NCBI GenBank assembly: GCA_002363955.1
Contig: DEXE01000002.1
Span: 124,001-188,000, forward strand
Source: Methylophaga sp. UBA3192
GTDB taxonomy: Bacteria > Pseudomonadota > Gammaproteobacteria > Nitrosococcales > Methylophagaceae
Reading direction: 5' to 3'
Length of the DNA stretch: 64,000 bases
The number at the start of each line of letters is the position of its first letter. Position 1 is the stretch's first letter. The notes under the pieces were generated by a model. The model ran no database searches, was not told where the DNA came from, and saw only the letters and a program-made list of their open reading frames with translations. Both the position numbers and the translations under genes were made by a program. Positions 8,749 through 16,685 of the stretch are shown here, piece by piece.

Positions 8749-9801
8749 TTAATCCCTCACTGTTTTATTAAAATGTAAAGTCTGGTTATCGATTGTAATG
8801 TCAGCACCCTGATTTACACCAGCAGCACTCAGTAATTCAATATCCTGCAACGGTAGATTAGAGTCAATCATGCCCCGTAGTCTGGCTATCAGGAGATCTG
8901 CCTGAGTTTGGCTCTCAGTAAATATACAAGCTGTTGGGCCCCATGAACTTTGTGCCATGCCGGTAAACCCCATTGCTTTTGCATGTTGTAATAACGTTGC
9001 TATTGGTTTGCTGGTGTATTGGCCACCTTGTGCCGGGGCAAAATGTTGTCCTATTAATGCCTGAATCTCAGTAACTGCGCTACCGAACAACTCAATATCC
9101 TGCTCAATTAACGCAGGTAATAGCTGCATTAAGGTCAGATGGCAAATGTGTTGACTATGGTTCAAAGGAAATTTTGGAAGCGTCCGGAATGCCTGGATTT
9201 CTGTCTGACCATGAATTCCCTGATGATTTTTATCCATTAGCATCACCAGCCGCCATTGAGATGGGAAGGCTTGCTGAAATAATCGGGCAGGAGTCAGTGA
9301 ATTAGCCCCTAAACCAGCATCAACAACAAATCCGCCACTATCAAAAGTACTGATACCAATGCCTGAGCGTTTTCCCCGGTCCAGTGCCTGAGCAATTTTT
9401 GGCGTTGGGATATCGAGCTGATGGTAAGTTGCCAGTAACCGACCGATGACCAGCGCGAGTTGAGTTCCCGACCCCAGGCCGGCATGTTCTGGAATCAGGG
9501 AGTGAACCGTGACACTTGTTCGTCTTGAACTGGTCGGGATATGTGTTCCCAAAGAGAGATAAAACTGATTTATCAAATTCGAGATCTTGTGCTGGACTGA
9601 ATCAGAAATCGAGATGCCCGCTGGTTGCTGGCTATCTGTGTCACTCAGGCTTAGCCTGGTGTGGTGGCTGTTTACTGCTAAGCCAATGCTGCCAAAATGG
9701 CGGCCTAAGCCACCATTCAGGTCCAGAAATCCAAGGTGGAGTCTTGCCGGCGCCTGTACGTTAATTGTTTTTAATCGGACAGGTGATACCGGTTGTTGCA
9801 T
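8749..9801 (-). CDS. Beta-ribofuranosylaminobenzene 5'-phosphate synthase (methanopterin synthesis)
   Basis: GHMP-kinase-fold enzyme that joins 4-hydroxybenzoate or 4-aminobenzoate to phosphoribosyl pyrophosphate, an early committed step in (tetrahydro)methanopterin synthesis. It corresponds to archaeal MptG and to orf4 of methylotroph clusters. The N-terminus has APARLHLGFLDLNG and the GHMP-type motif PEHAGLGSGTQLALV lies near residue 105; the C-terminal part has SWGPTACIF. ATG at 9801 gives 350 residues; a GTG three codons earlier overlaps the mtdA stop and cannot be excluded. It sits between mtdA and mtdB, coupled to both, so cofactor synthesis and cofactor use are co-transcribed. Confidence 0.88.
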   Translation of the reverse strand: MQQPVSPVRLKTINVQAPARLHLGFLDLNGGLGRHFGSIGLAVNSHHTRLSLSDTDSQQPAGISISDSVQHKISNLINQFYLSLGTHIPTSSRRTSVTVHSLIPEHAGLGSGTQLALVIGRLLATYHQLDIPTPKIAQALDRGKRSGIGISTFDSGGFVVDAGLGANSLTPARLFQQAFPSQWRLVMLMDKNHQGIHGQTEIQAFRTLPKFPLNHSQHICHLTLMQLLPALIEQDIELFGSAVTEIQALIGQHFAPAQGGQYTSKPIATLLQHAKAMGFTGMAQSSWGPTACIFTESQTQADLLIARLRGMIDSNLPLQDIELLSAAGVNQGADITIDNQTLHFNKTVRD

Positions 9802-9809
9802 TCTTATCA

Positions 9810-10673
9810 CTAAGCGTTATCAATTTTGCAGGCAATATCGTAAATAGTGGTTTCATCCAGAAATAAATCATTGCTGTCAAACAGGGAGGCTACCGCACCA
9901 CGATGCACTTTCATTTTGAAATTGCCAATGGCGATCGCACCGTAGAAACGCACACCTTGTTTTTCCGTGCCGTTATCCATCACTTCCATGCCTTCAACAC
10001 CCAGTGGCGGTACCGCATTCACGTCAGCAATGACTTCCAGGGTTTTGCTGGCAGACCAGGTGATTTCAGGCACGATACAAACACCCGCTGGCCCTGCTGC
10101 TATAGCGACATGGGCATCTTTGAGTAAGGCTGCAACTGCTTCGTCGCTACGTGTTTCACCTGGGATGACGTCAACGCCATAAGCCTTTTTCATATGATCA
10201 ACTGTCGACTTGCTGCGAGCCATACTACGGCAGGTTAGTACTACTTTAGCGGCGCCTTCTTTTAATAAATACAGTGCAGTACGTTGACCAACGGGGCCTG
10301 CACCCATAATCACGACATTTTTGCCCGTGATGTCATAGTTTGTCATCACTTTACGGGCAATGGCTGCGGCAGTTGTATTAGAGCCATTTGGATCCTGCAT
10401 TACCGAGACACGAACAGGGCCGAAGAATGCTTTTTTTACGGCTTCTCCTACCAGTTCACTGGCTGCTACATTGGACCCACCTATGAATATTGCGCTGTTT
10501 TTAAGGTTTTTTCCGCCACGCGTAAAAATCATACCATGCACATGGGCGGTGACATTATCACGGGTTGCTCCACCATGAGCGATAATGTTGTCGACCCCGG
10601 AATCATAGGCAACGGCTTGGTCAAAAGTGCTTGCAACGGCATCTGTATCGAGATGAAGCAGTATTTTTTTCAT
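9810..10673 (-). CDS. mtdA: NADP-dependent methylene-H4F/methylene-H4MPT dehydrogenase MtdA
   Basis: Cytoplasmic dehydrogenase that interconverts methylene and methenyl forms of tetrahydrofolate or H4MPT with NADP. The 287-residue protein follows the MtdA pattern closely: LLHLDTDAVASTFDQAVAYD at the start, the DPNGSNTTAAA pterin-site segment near residue 98, the Rossmann motif MGAGPVGQR near residue 125, and VIADVNAVPPLGVEG near residue 215. It differs clearly from MtdB at 7.8 kb. An MtdC-type activity (NADP, H4MPT) is an alternative that only biochemistry can separate. It is the first gene of the operon, and the 216 bases upstream separate it from a divergent secreted-protein gene. Confidence 0.88.
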   Translation of the reverse strand: MKKILLHLDTDAVASTFDQAVAYDSGVDNIIAHGGATRDNVTAHVHGMIFTRGGKNLKNSAIFIGGSNVAASELVGEAVKKAFFGPVRVSVMQDPNGSNTTAAAIARKVMTNYDITGKNVVIMGAGPVGQRTALYLLKEGAAKVVLTCRSMARSKSTVDHMKKAYGVDVIPGETRSDEAVAALLKDAHVAIAAGPAGVCIVPEITWSASKTLEVIADVNAVPPLGVEGMEVMDNGTEKQGVRFYGAIAIGNFKMKVHRGAVASLFDSNDLFLDETTIYDIACKIDNA

Positions 10674-10889
10674 TATGTTCTCCTGCGATGCGCATGGTTT
10701 TACGCGGATAAATAAACTCTGAATTTTACCCTAAGTTGCTTGACTGAGGAAATTTAACTGCCTGGGGCATTCATTAAAAATGCTTGAATGGTAACCTGCT
10801 TAAGTGGCAATATCCTTTTTTTCTGCAGGAACTTGTCTTGCAAGTTCTGAGTCATAGCGGAACCATAATTAAAATATTTGGAGTAGAGA

Positions 10890-11249
10890 ATGAAGAAAAG
10901 CAGTCTGACAGTCCTTTTTGCCAGCATCACCATGTTAAGTGCCACTGCTATGGCAGATGACAAAATGGATTTTTCAACAGTCACCAAAGTGCAATACGTT
11001 AACGATTGCATGCAGGCTAATACAAAATTAAATATATATGAAGGTGTGCACAAATGTTCATGTGTGGTTGATAAGCTTGATGAAGCATTTACTCAGACTG
11101 ATTTCGAAGACATCAGTACAGCTTATATGTATCGCAATATGCCAGCAGATAAAGGCGCACAGTTTCGTGATCATAAAGAATTAAAAGGCGGCATAAAACA
11201 ATACGAAGAAGTCTCTTCATCAGCCTATAAAGAATGCCGTATTCAGTAA
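10890..11249 (+). CDS. Small secreted protein of unknown function
   Basis: I do not recognise a named family. The 119-residue product has a clear signal peptide (MKKSSLTVLFASITMLSATAMA, cut after residue 22) and a mature part of about 97 residues with four cysteines, including CSC near residue 53, so periplasmic disulfides are likely. The remainder is charged and probably helical. A good ribosome site (GGAGTAGAG) lies just before the ATG. It is divergent from mtdA and followed by a terminator, so it is a single-gene unit. Its place between the H4MPT operon and quinoprotein genes suggests, but does not show, a role in C1 metabolism. Confidence 0.75.
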   Translation: MKKSSLTVLFASITMLSATAMADDKMDFSTVTKVQYVNDCMQANTKLNIYEGVHKCSCVVDKLDEAFTQTDFEDISTAYMYRNMPADKGAQFRDHKELKGGIKQYEEVSSSAYKECRIQ

Positions 11250-11271
11250 TTTCTGGTATACATTTTTATTC

Positions 11272-11302
11272 AAAAAAAAAGGCCGTTAAACGGCCTTTTT
11301 TA
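11272..11302. terminator. Bidirectional terminator
   Basis: A GGCCGT/ACGGCC stem with a 3-base loop is flanked by an A run on the left and a T run on the right, between the convergent small secreted gene and the SoxYZ-like carrier gene. Confidence 0.8.
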
Positions 11303-11320
11303 TTTCGGCTCTAATCTGAG

Positions 11321-12118
11321 TCAAATCTGTTTATCCATGCTGTAAGTCATGTCTTTACTGTCATTAACCATTGCTTTTAATACACCGTGTTTTAGCGGAG
11401 TGAAGTTAAAGCGAACGCTTGGATCTTCGCTGATAGATATACCAGCCTCAAGTTTAATCAAATTTTCGTCTGCAAAATTTATGATGATTTCTTTCACATA
11501 GTGTGGCGGGATATAGCCGCGAGTCTTTTGATCAAACTGTAAGCCGCTATTGTTCGGATGACTTACAACAACCTGTGCTTGAGTGGTTTCACCAATATTG
11601 GCATCACGCATACGAATCTGCATTTTGCCAAGACGAGCCATAGCGGCTTCCATATCCTTGCCCGCTGGTGCACTGCAACCGCCGGAAGCTTTCACATAAC
11701 GTGAAACCATATGCAGGGAACCGTCATTCATCTCTGCGATGGCACGCATATCAGTGTATTGATCAATCCTCACGCGAGTGGCTATGTCAATTTCACCAAG
11801 CGATGGTGACAGGTGAAAATTGGCCGAATACGGCATGGGGTTTTTATCAATGATGATATGGATATTCTTAATATATCTTTCACTGGTTTGTGGTTGGAGT
11901 GACTTGACGCTGATTGGAACTATTGCCGCATCCTCGGCTCGTGTCGGTGCTTCAAGAACCAACAGGTCGTCCGCATTCTCACGAATTTCACGATCCCCAA
12001 AATAGGTTTGTTTTAGTCCTGCCCAGATATCTTCATCAGCCGTGGCTGAATGAGCTGTAAAGCTATGACTGATGAGCATGATGAACATGCCCAGAAAAAT
12101 TGAATTTCGCCCCATCAT
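11321..12118 (-). CDS. Quinoprotein dehydrogenase-associated SoxYZ-like carrier
   Basis: Secreted protein of the SoxYZ-like fusion family that accompanies PQQ-dependent dehydrogenases. After a signal peptide (about residues 1-26) comes a SoxY-like domain carrying a single conserved cysteine in GGCSAPAGKD near residue 146, then a SoxZ-like beta domain to the end. In Sox systems the matching SoxY cysteine carries the substrate; what this family carries is not established. ATG at 12118 is chosen because GGGAGAGAG lies just before it, and the longer GTG start at 12148 would overlap the upstream gene. It follows the zinc metallohydrolase gene, its usual partner, in a two-gene unit. Confidence 0.85.
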   Translation of the reverse strand: MMGRNSIFLGMFIMLISHSFTAHSATADEDIWAGLKQTYFGDREIRENADDLLVLEAPTRAEDAAIVPISVKSLQPQTSERYIKNIHIIIDKNPMPYSANFHLSPSLGEIDIATRVRIDQYTDMRAIAEMNDGSLHMVSRYVKASGGCSAPAGKDMEAAMARLGKMQIRMRDANIGETTQAQVVVSHPNNSGLQFDQKTRGYIPPHYVKEIIINFADENLIKLEAGISISEDPSVRFNFTPLKHGVLKAMVNDSKDMTYSMDKQI

Positions 12119-12138
12119 TTTCTCTCTCCCGGTTATTA

Positions 12139-13071
12139 TTATTCCCACTCTAATTCTACGAATGCAGCGGTAACATTTCGACGATGATATTCTTCAAAAA
12201 GTTTCCATTTTTCAGCTTCTTGTGTTCCTACGGCGGCGATGGCTTCTTCAATGGTTCCCATATCATTAATGATAAATCTTATTTCTTCGCGAATGGTGGT
12301 CAGATAACGAAGTAAATTTTGCCATGCCTCGGATTTCTGACCATCAAAAGCCGGTCCATGACCGGGAATAATCATCTCCGCATCAAGTTCTGTCAGCGTA
12401 TTGATGGCATCAATCCAGCCATTGATACTGCCATCCAATGCCGGTATGCGCTCAACAAATAACAGATCGCCGGTCCATAAAGTACTGGTCTTAACATCGT
12501 AAACCGTTAAATCATGATCGGTATGTGCCGTGGTGTATGCGGTTAATAACAATGGGCGATTACCTAAATCAATACGCAGTGGTTTGCCGATACTGACCAG
12601 GTTGTCTGCCTCGATAAATTCAGTACCCTGATAAGCCTCTCCGAGAATCTCAGAGAACTGTTTGGCAAAATGTTGTTTTCGACTGGCCATGGCGGCCGGT
12701 AGTTTTTCATGACCTATAAATTTGGGATTATCGGCTTTAAACGCAGCATTGCCCAATATATGGTCGGGATGGACATGGGTATTAATGACATAACAGATCG
12801 GCAGATCGGTTTGCTGGCGGATGGCTTCACGCAATAATTCACCCTCACGAAAACTGCCGCCGCTATCAATAACTGCTACGCATTCATCACCAGTGATAAA
12901 CCCAACATTGGCAATCGCGCCGAGATTTTCGTTATCGGCTTCTTCATGACTGCCCTGATGATAATAAACACCATCAGATACGTGCTGGAGCGGATAATTA
13001 CCTGCAGCAGCATTTGAAGCTATTGCCTGCACTGGAAGAAAGCTGGAAAGCAGTAAAATCAATAAATGCAT
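12139..13071 (-). CDS. Quinoprotein relay system zinc metallohydrolase
   Basis: Metallo-beta-lactamase-fold hydrolase related to SoxH and found with PQQ-dehydrogenase systems. The 310-residue product has a signal peptide (residues 1-18), the zinc motif HVHPDH near residue 98, a further His in TTAHTDHD near residue 182, and IPGHGPAF near residue 240. It probably acts in the periplasm on the neighbouring SoxYZ-like carrier, as inferred from repeated pairing of the two families. Which of the relay subfamilies it belongs to cannot be settled by eye. Its start is about 90 bases from the divergent gltX. Confidence 0.85.
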   Translation of the reverse strand: MHLLILLLSSFLPVQAIASNAAAGNYPLQHVSDGVYYHQGSHEEADNENLGAIANVGFITGDECVAVIDSGGSFREGELLREAIRQQTDLPICYVINTHVHPDHILGNAAFKADNPKFIGHEKLPAAMASRKQHFAKQFSEILGEAYQGTEFIEADNLVSIGKPLRIDLGNRPLLLTAYTTAHTDHDLTVYDVKTSTLWTGDLLFVERIPALDGSINGWIDAINTLTELDAEMIIPGHGPAFDGQKSEAWQNLLRYLTTIREEIRFIINDMGTIEEAIAAVGTQEAEKWKLFEEYHRRNVTAAFVELEWE

Positions 13072-13162
13072 AACTCTGTCTCACTAAATGACATCTCATG
13101 AACTGTTACAATAGCGCACTTTATCGCAATCCATCTACACAGCTAGCAGAGAACTTTTGATT

Positions 13163-14566
13163 ATGACAATTCGCACGCGTTTTGCACCCAGCCCAACCGG
13201 ATATTTACATGTGGGCGGCGCTCGTACCGCTCTTTTTTCCTGGTTATATGCCAGAAAGCATGGCGGCCGCTTTGTTTTAAGGATTGAAGATACGGATCTG
13301 GAACGTTCCTCAGCAGAATCTGTTAATGCCATTCTGGAAGGTATGACCTGGATGGGATTGGATTATGACGAAGGCCCGTTTTATCAAACGCAGCGTTTTG
13401 AGCGTTACAAAGAGATTATTCAACAGTTAATGGATCAAGGCGACGCTTATTACTGTTATTGCAGTAAAGAAGAATTGGAAGCCATGCGCGAAGAGCAGCG
13501 AGCTAATAAGCAAAAACCTCGCTATGATGGACGTTGCCGTCACCTATCGACACCGCGTGAAGGGATACAGCCGGTCATTCGTTTTAAAAATCCTACTGTG
13601 GGGCAAGTTGTTGTCGAAGATGCCATTCGGGGTAATGTGGTTTTTGAGAACAGTGAGCTGGATGATTTGATTATTGCCCGTCCGGATGGCACGCCAACCT
13701 ATAACCTGACAGTGGTCGTGGATGATTTGGATATGCAGATGACGCATGTCATTCGTGGGGATGATCATTTGAATAATTCACCACGACAAATCAACATTTT
13801 TAAAGCACTGGGTGCTAAACCGCCTGTCTTTGCTCATGTACCGATGATTTTAGGTGATGATGGCGCTCGTCTTTCGAAAAGACATGGAGCGGTCAGTGTG
13901 ATGAGTTACCGTGATGCAGGATATCTTCCTGAAGCGTTATTGAATTATCTGGTCAGGTTGGGCTGGTCACATGGCGATCAGGAAATATTTTCGCTGGCTG
14001 AAATGACACAGTTATTTGATATTCAGGACGTTAACAAAGCAGCCTCGAGCTTTAATACCGATAAATTACTCTGGCTTAATCAGCATTACATCAAAACCAG
14101 TTCACCGGAACATGTTGCACAACATTTAAGCTGGCACATGGGCGAGTTGGGAATTGATCCAGCGAATGGGCCCTCACTGGTTGATGTTGTTGTATTGCTT
14201 CAGGAACGCGCCAAAACACTTAAAGAAATGGCGGAATCCAGTGTGTATTTTTATCGGGACGTAGATGCCTATGATGAAAAAGCCGCACAGAAAAATCTTA
14301 ATGAAACCAGCTTGCCACTATTGGAAGCTGTACTGCAGGAGCTAAGCCAGCTGAATGAATGGCTGGCCGAACCGATCCATACCGTCATTAAAAATTGTGC
14401 TGAAAAACATGAGGTTGGTATGGGTAAGGTGGCTCAACCCATTCGTGTCGCCATTACCGGTAATACGGTCTCACCCTCTCTTGATGCCACGCTGCAACTC
14501 TACGGTCGTGAGCGCGCACTGGCGGCAATTGAGCGGTCGATACACTGGATCAAAGATCGTGCCTGA
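13163..14566 (+). CDS. gltX: Glutamate--tRNA ligase
   Basis: Class I aminoacyl-tRNA synthetase that charges tRNA-Glu. The HIGH-type motif is PSPTGYLHVGGAR (residues 9-21) and the KMSKS-type motif is LSKRH near residue 236. A CYC...C/H-type cysteine cluster lies near residues 96-123. At 467 residues it has the usual length. ATG at 13163 is preferred over a TTG two codons upstream. The gene splits the methanol-oxidation region, lying between the quinoprotein relay genes and xoxF; nothing suggests a functional link. Confidence 0.97.
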   Translation: MTIRTRFAPSPTGYLHVGGARTALFSWLYARKHGGRFVLRIEDTDLERSSAESVNAILEGMTWMGLDYDEGPFYQTQRFERYKEIIQQLMDQGDAYYCYCSKEELEAMREEQRANKQKPRYDGRCRHLSTPREGIQPVIRFKNPTVGQVVVEDAIRGNVVFENSELDDLIIARPDGTPTYNLTVVVDDLDMQMTHVIRGDDHLNNSPRQINIFKALGAKPPVFAHVPMILGDDGARLSKRHGAVSVMSYRDAGYLPEALLNYLVRLGWSHGDQEIFSLAEMTQLFDIQDVNKAASSFNTDKLLWLNQHYIKTSSPEHVAQHLSWHMGELGIDPANGPSLVDVVVLLQERAKTLKEMAESSVYFYRDVDAYDEKAAQKNLNETSLPLLEAVLQELSQLNEWLAEPIHTVIKNCAEKHEVGMGKVAQPIRVAITGNTVSPSLDATLQLYGRERALAAIERSIHWIKDRA

Positions 14567-14611
14567 TTTTTAGTAAAAATATAAAGTCCTTTATTTTCAA
14601 TAGCTTAATTA

Positions 14612-14631
14612 TTCGGGAAATTATTCCCGAA
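14612..14631. terminator. Perfect 8-bp hairpin after gltX
   Basis: TTCGGGAA, a 4-base loop ATTA, then TTCCCGAA form a perfect inverted repeat 46 bases after the gltX stop. There is no T run after it, so it may be a weak terminator, an mRNA 3'-end structure, or an operator upstream of xoxF. Confidence 0.45.
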
Positions 14632-14644
14632 AACTAGATGGAAA

Positions 14645-14700
14645 TACTCACAAAAAACTTGAGTAAAGTTCTTGACGAAGCCGGGAAGTGGGGTTAAGGT
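14645..14700 (+). promoter_or_regulatory. Putative xoxF promoter with upstream dyad
   Basis: TTGACG at 14672-14677 and TAAGGT at 14695-14700 are separated by 17 bases, a plausible sigma-70 pair with a weak -10. Just upstream, TACTCA (14645-14650) and TGAGTA (14660-14665) form a perfect 6-bp dyad with a 9-base spacer, well placed for an activator. The transcript leader to the xoxF ATG would be about 65 bases and contains AGAGGA near the start codon. Candidate only; no start site is known. Confidence 0.45.
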
Positions 14701-14770
14701 TCGTCATACGCATGAGGTTCATTCGAACAAGTCGTGACGTAAATACTAAAAAGCAATAGAGGACAACTTT

Positions 14771-16549
14771 ATGAAGCTGAAAACATTATCAATCGCAATG
14801 ATGGGGTTAGCCGCACCAGGTCTGGTCGCTGCTGATGAACTCCTTGAAATGCAAAAAAATGACAATAACTGGGTTATGCCAGCTGGTGACTACGCTAATA
14901 CGCGTTACAGCGAACTGACTCAAATCACGAAAGACAACGTTAAAGATCTGAATATGGCGTGGTCTTTCTCAACAGGTGTTTTACGTGGCCACGAAGGTAA
15001 TGCTTTGGTCATGGACGGCACCATGTACGTTCATACAGCGTTCCCAAACATCGTTTTCGCACTTGACCTGAACAACGATGGCGCCATCAAATGGAAATAT
15101 GAGCCAAAACAAAACTACGATGAAACTGTACCAGTCATGTGCTGTGATACCGTTAACCGTGGTCTGTCTTATGGCGATGGCAAAATCTTCCTGAACCAGG
15201 CTGATACCACTCTGGTGGCATTAGATATGGAAACAGGTGAAGTGGTCTGGTCTGACAAACGTGATGATCCAAAAGTTGGTGCAACCAGCACCGCGGCGGC
15301 TCACGTATTCAAAGACAAAATCATCGTCGGTATTTCAGGTGGTGAATTTGGTGTCCGTGGTTATGTACAAGCTTACGATTTAGACGGTAACGTGCAGTAC
15401 AAAGCTTACAGCGTCGGTCCTGATGATGAAATGCTGGTTGACCCGGAAAAAACCATGTCTATGCTGAAACCGGTTGGCAAGGATTCTTCATTGAAATCCT
15501 GGCAGGGCGACCAGTGGAAAATCGGTGGTGGTACCACTTGGGGTTGGTATTCTTATGACCCTGACCTGAACCAGTTCTACTATGGTACAGGTAACCCTTC
15601 TACCTGGAACCCGGTACAACGTCCAGGCGACAACAAATGGACAATGACGCTGTTTGGTCGTGATTTAGACACTGGTATGGCGAAATGGGTTTACCAAATG
15701 ACCCCATACGATGAGTGGGATTATGACGGTGTAAACGAAAACATCCTGGTAGACCAGAAAATCAAAGGCAAAATGCGTAAAATGTTAGTGCATTTTGACC
15801 GTAACGGTTTTGCCTACACCATGGATCGTGAAACAGGTGAATTGCTGGTTGCTGAAAAATATGACCCAGCGGTTAACTGGGCAACTGGCGTTAACCTGAA
15901 AACCGGTCTGCCTGATCGTGTAGCGAAATACTCTACTGCACGTAACGGTGAAGACGTGAACACTACTGGTATCTGCCCTGCAGCATTGGGTACAAAAGAT
16001 CAACAGCCAGCAGCGTTCTCACCACGTACCGGTCTGTTCTATGTACCAACCAACCATGTTTGCATGGACTACGAACCATTCGAAGTTGAATACGTAGCGG
16101 GTCAACCATACGTTGGTGCTACTCTGAGCATGTACCCACCAGAAGGTGATACACACTTGGGTAACTTCATTGCCTGGGATGCGCGTGAAGGTAAAATCGT
16201 CTGGTCAAACCCAGAGCGCTTCTCAGTCTGGTCAGGTGCTTTGGCAACTGCCTCTGATGTTGTGTTCTACGGCACACTGGAAGGTTACCTGAAAGCAGTT
16301 GATGCGCAATCTGGTCGTGAGCTGTGGAGATTCAAAACAGCGTCTGGCATCATCGGTAACGTCAACACCTACAAACACAACAACAAACAGTATATTTCAG
16401 TACTGTCTGGTGTAGGTGGTTGGGCTGGTATCGGTATGGCTATCCCAAGTTTGGAAAATGACTCAGACGGTCTTGGCGCAGTTGGTGCATATCGTGCACT
16501 GTCTAGCTGGACTAACCTGGGTGGTATTCTGAGCGTATTTAGCCTGTAA
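14771..16549 (+). CDS. xoxF: Lanthanide-dependent PQQ methanol dehydrogenase XoxF
   Basis: Periplasmic quinoprotein that oxidises methanol to formaldehyde or formate, using PQQ and a lanthanide. The 592-residue precursor has a signal peptide (cut near residue 21) and the eight-bladed propeller with tryptophan-docking repeats. The vicinal disulfide cysteines are Cys124-Cys125 (MCCDT). The decisive feature is DEWDYDGVN: Asp317 is the catalytic residue and Asp319 the extra lanthanide ligand that in calcium MxaF is Ala. Pyrimidine-ending codons dominate strongly (AAC, CTG, GGT), as in very highly expressed genes. It is followed by a terminator and then xoxJ; no xoxG cytochrome gene follows. Confidence 0.96.
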   Translation: MKLKTLSIAMMGLAAPGLVAADELLEMQKNDNNWVMPAGDYANTRYSELTQITKDNVKDLNMAWSFSTGVLRGHEGNALVMDGTMYVHTAFPNIVFALDLNNDGAIKWKYEPKQNYDETVPVMCCDTVNRGLSYGDGKIFLNQADTTLVALDMETGEVVWSDKRDDPKVGATSTAAAHVFKDKIIVGISGGEFGVRGYVQAYDLDGNVQYKAYSVGPDDEMLVDPEKTMSMLKPVGKDSSLKSWQGDQWKIGGGTTWGWYSYDPDLNQFYYGTGNPSTWNPVQRPGDNKWTMTLFGRDLDTGMAKWVYQMTPYDEWDYDGVNENILVDQKIKGKMRKMLVHFDRNGFAYTMDRETGELLVAEKYDPAVNWATGVNLKTGLPDRVAKYSTARNGEDVNTTGICPAALGTKDQQPAAFSPRTGLFYVPTNHVCMDYEPFEVEYVAGQPYVGATLSMYPPEGDTHLGNFIAWDAREGKIVWSNPERFSVWSGALATASDVVFYGTLEGYLKAVDAQSGRELWRFKTASGIIGNVNTYKHNNKQYISVLSGVGGWAGIGMAIPSLENDSDGLGAVGAYRALSSWTNLGGILSVFSL

Positions 16550-16591
16550 GACCAATAAGTGTATTAAAAATATACTTAAGTTAGACAAGAA

Positions 16592-16628
16592 AACCCGGTA
16601 TCTTTAATAGATGCCGGGTTTTTTTTTG
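16592..16628 (+). terminator. Terminator after xoxF
   Basis: AACCCGGTATC pairs with GATGCCGGGTT (one mismatch) around a short loop and is followed by a run of nine or more T. It lies between xoxF and xoxJ, so xoxF is probably transcribed at a higher level than xoxJ. Confidence 0.85.
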
Positions 16629-16685
16629 AACAAAAACGGCATATGAAGTGTCACACTTATTCCCATAAGAAATAAGGAAGAGAGA

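Noticed and set aside
10284..10715. A 143-residue plus-strand frame opposite mtdA
   Set aside because: It is the antisense shadow of a well-supported gene and shows no motif or ribosome site.
10674..10889. A riboswitch or small RNA between mtdA and the divergent secreted-protein gene
   Set aside because: No conserved fold or terminator-like stem was seen; the gap is consistent with two divergent promoters.
14771..16549. Calcium-dependent MxaF methanol dehydrogenase
   Set aside because: The extra Asp in DYD replaces the Ala of MxaF, and the partner gene order is xoxF-xoxJ; no mxaI or mxaG follows.
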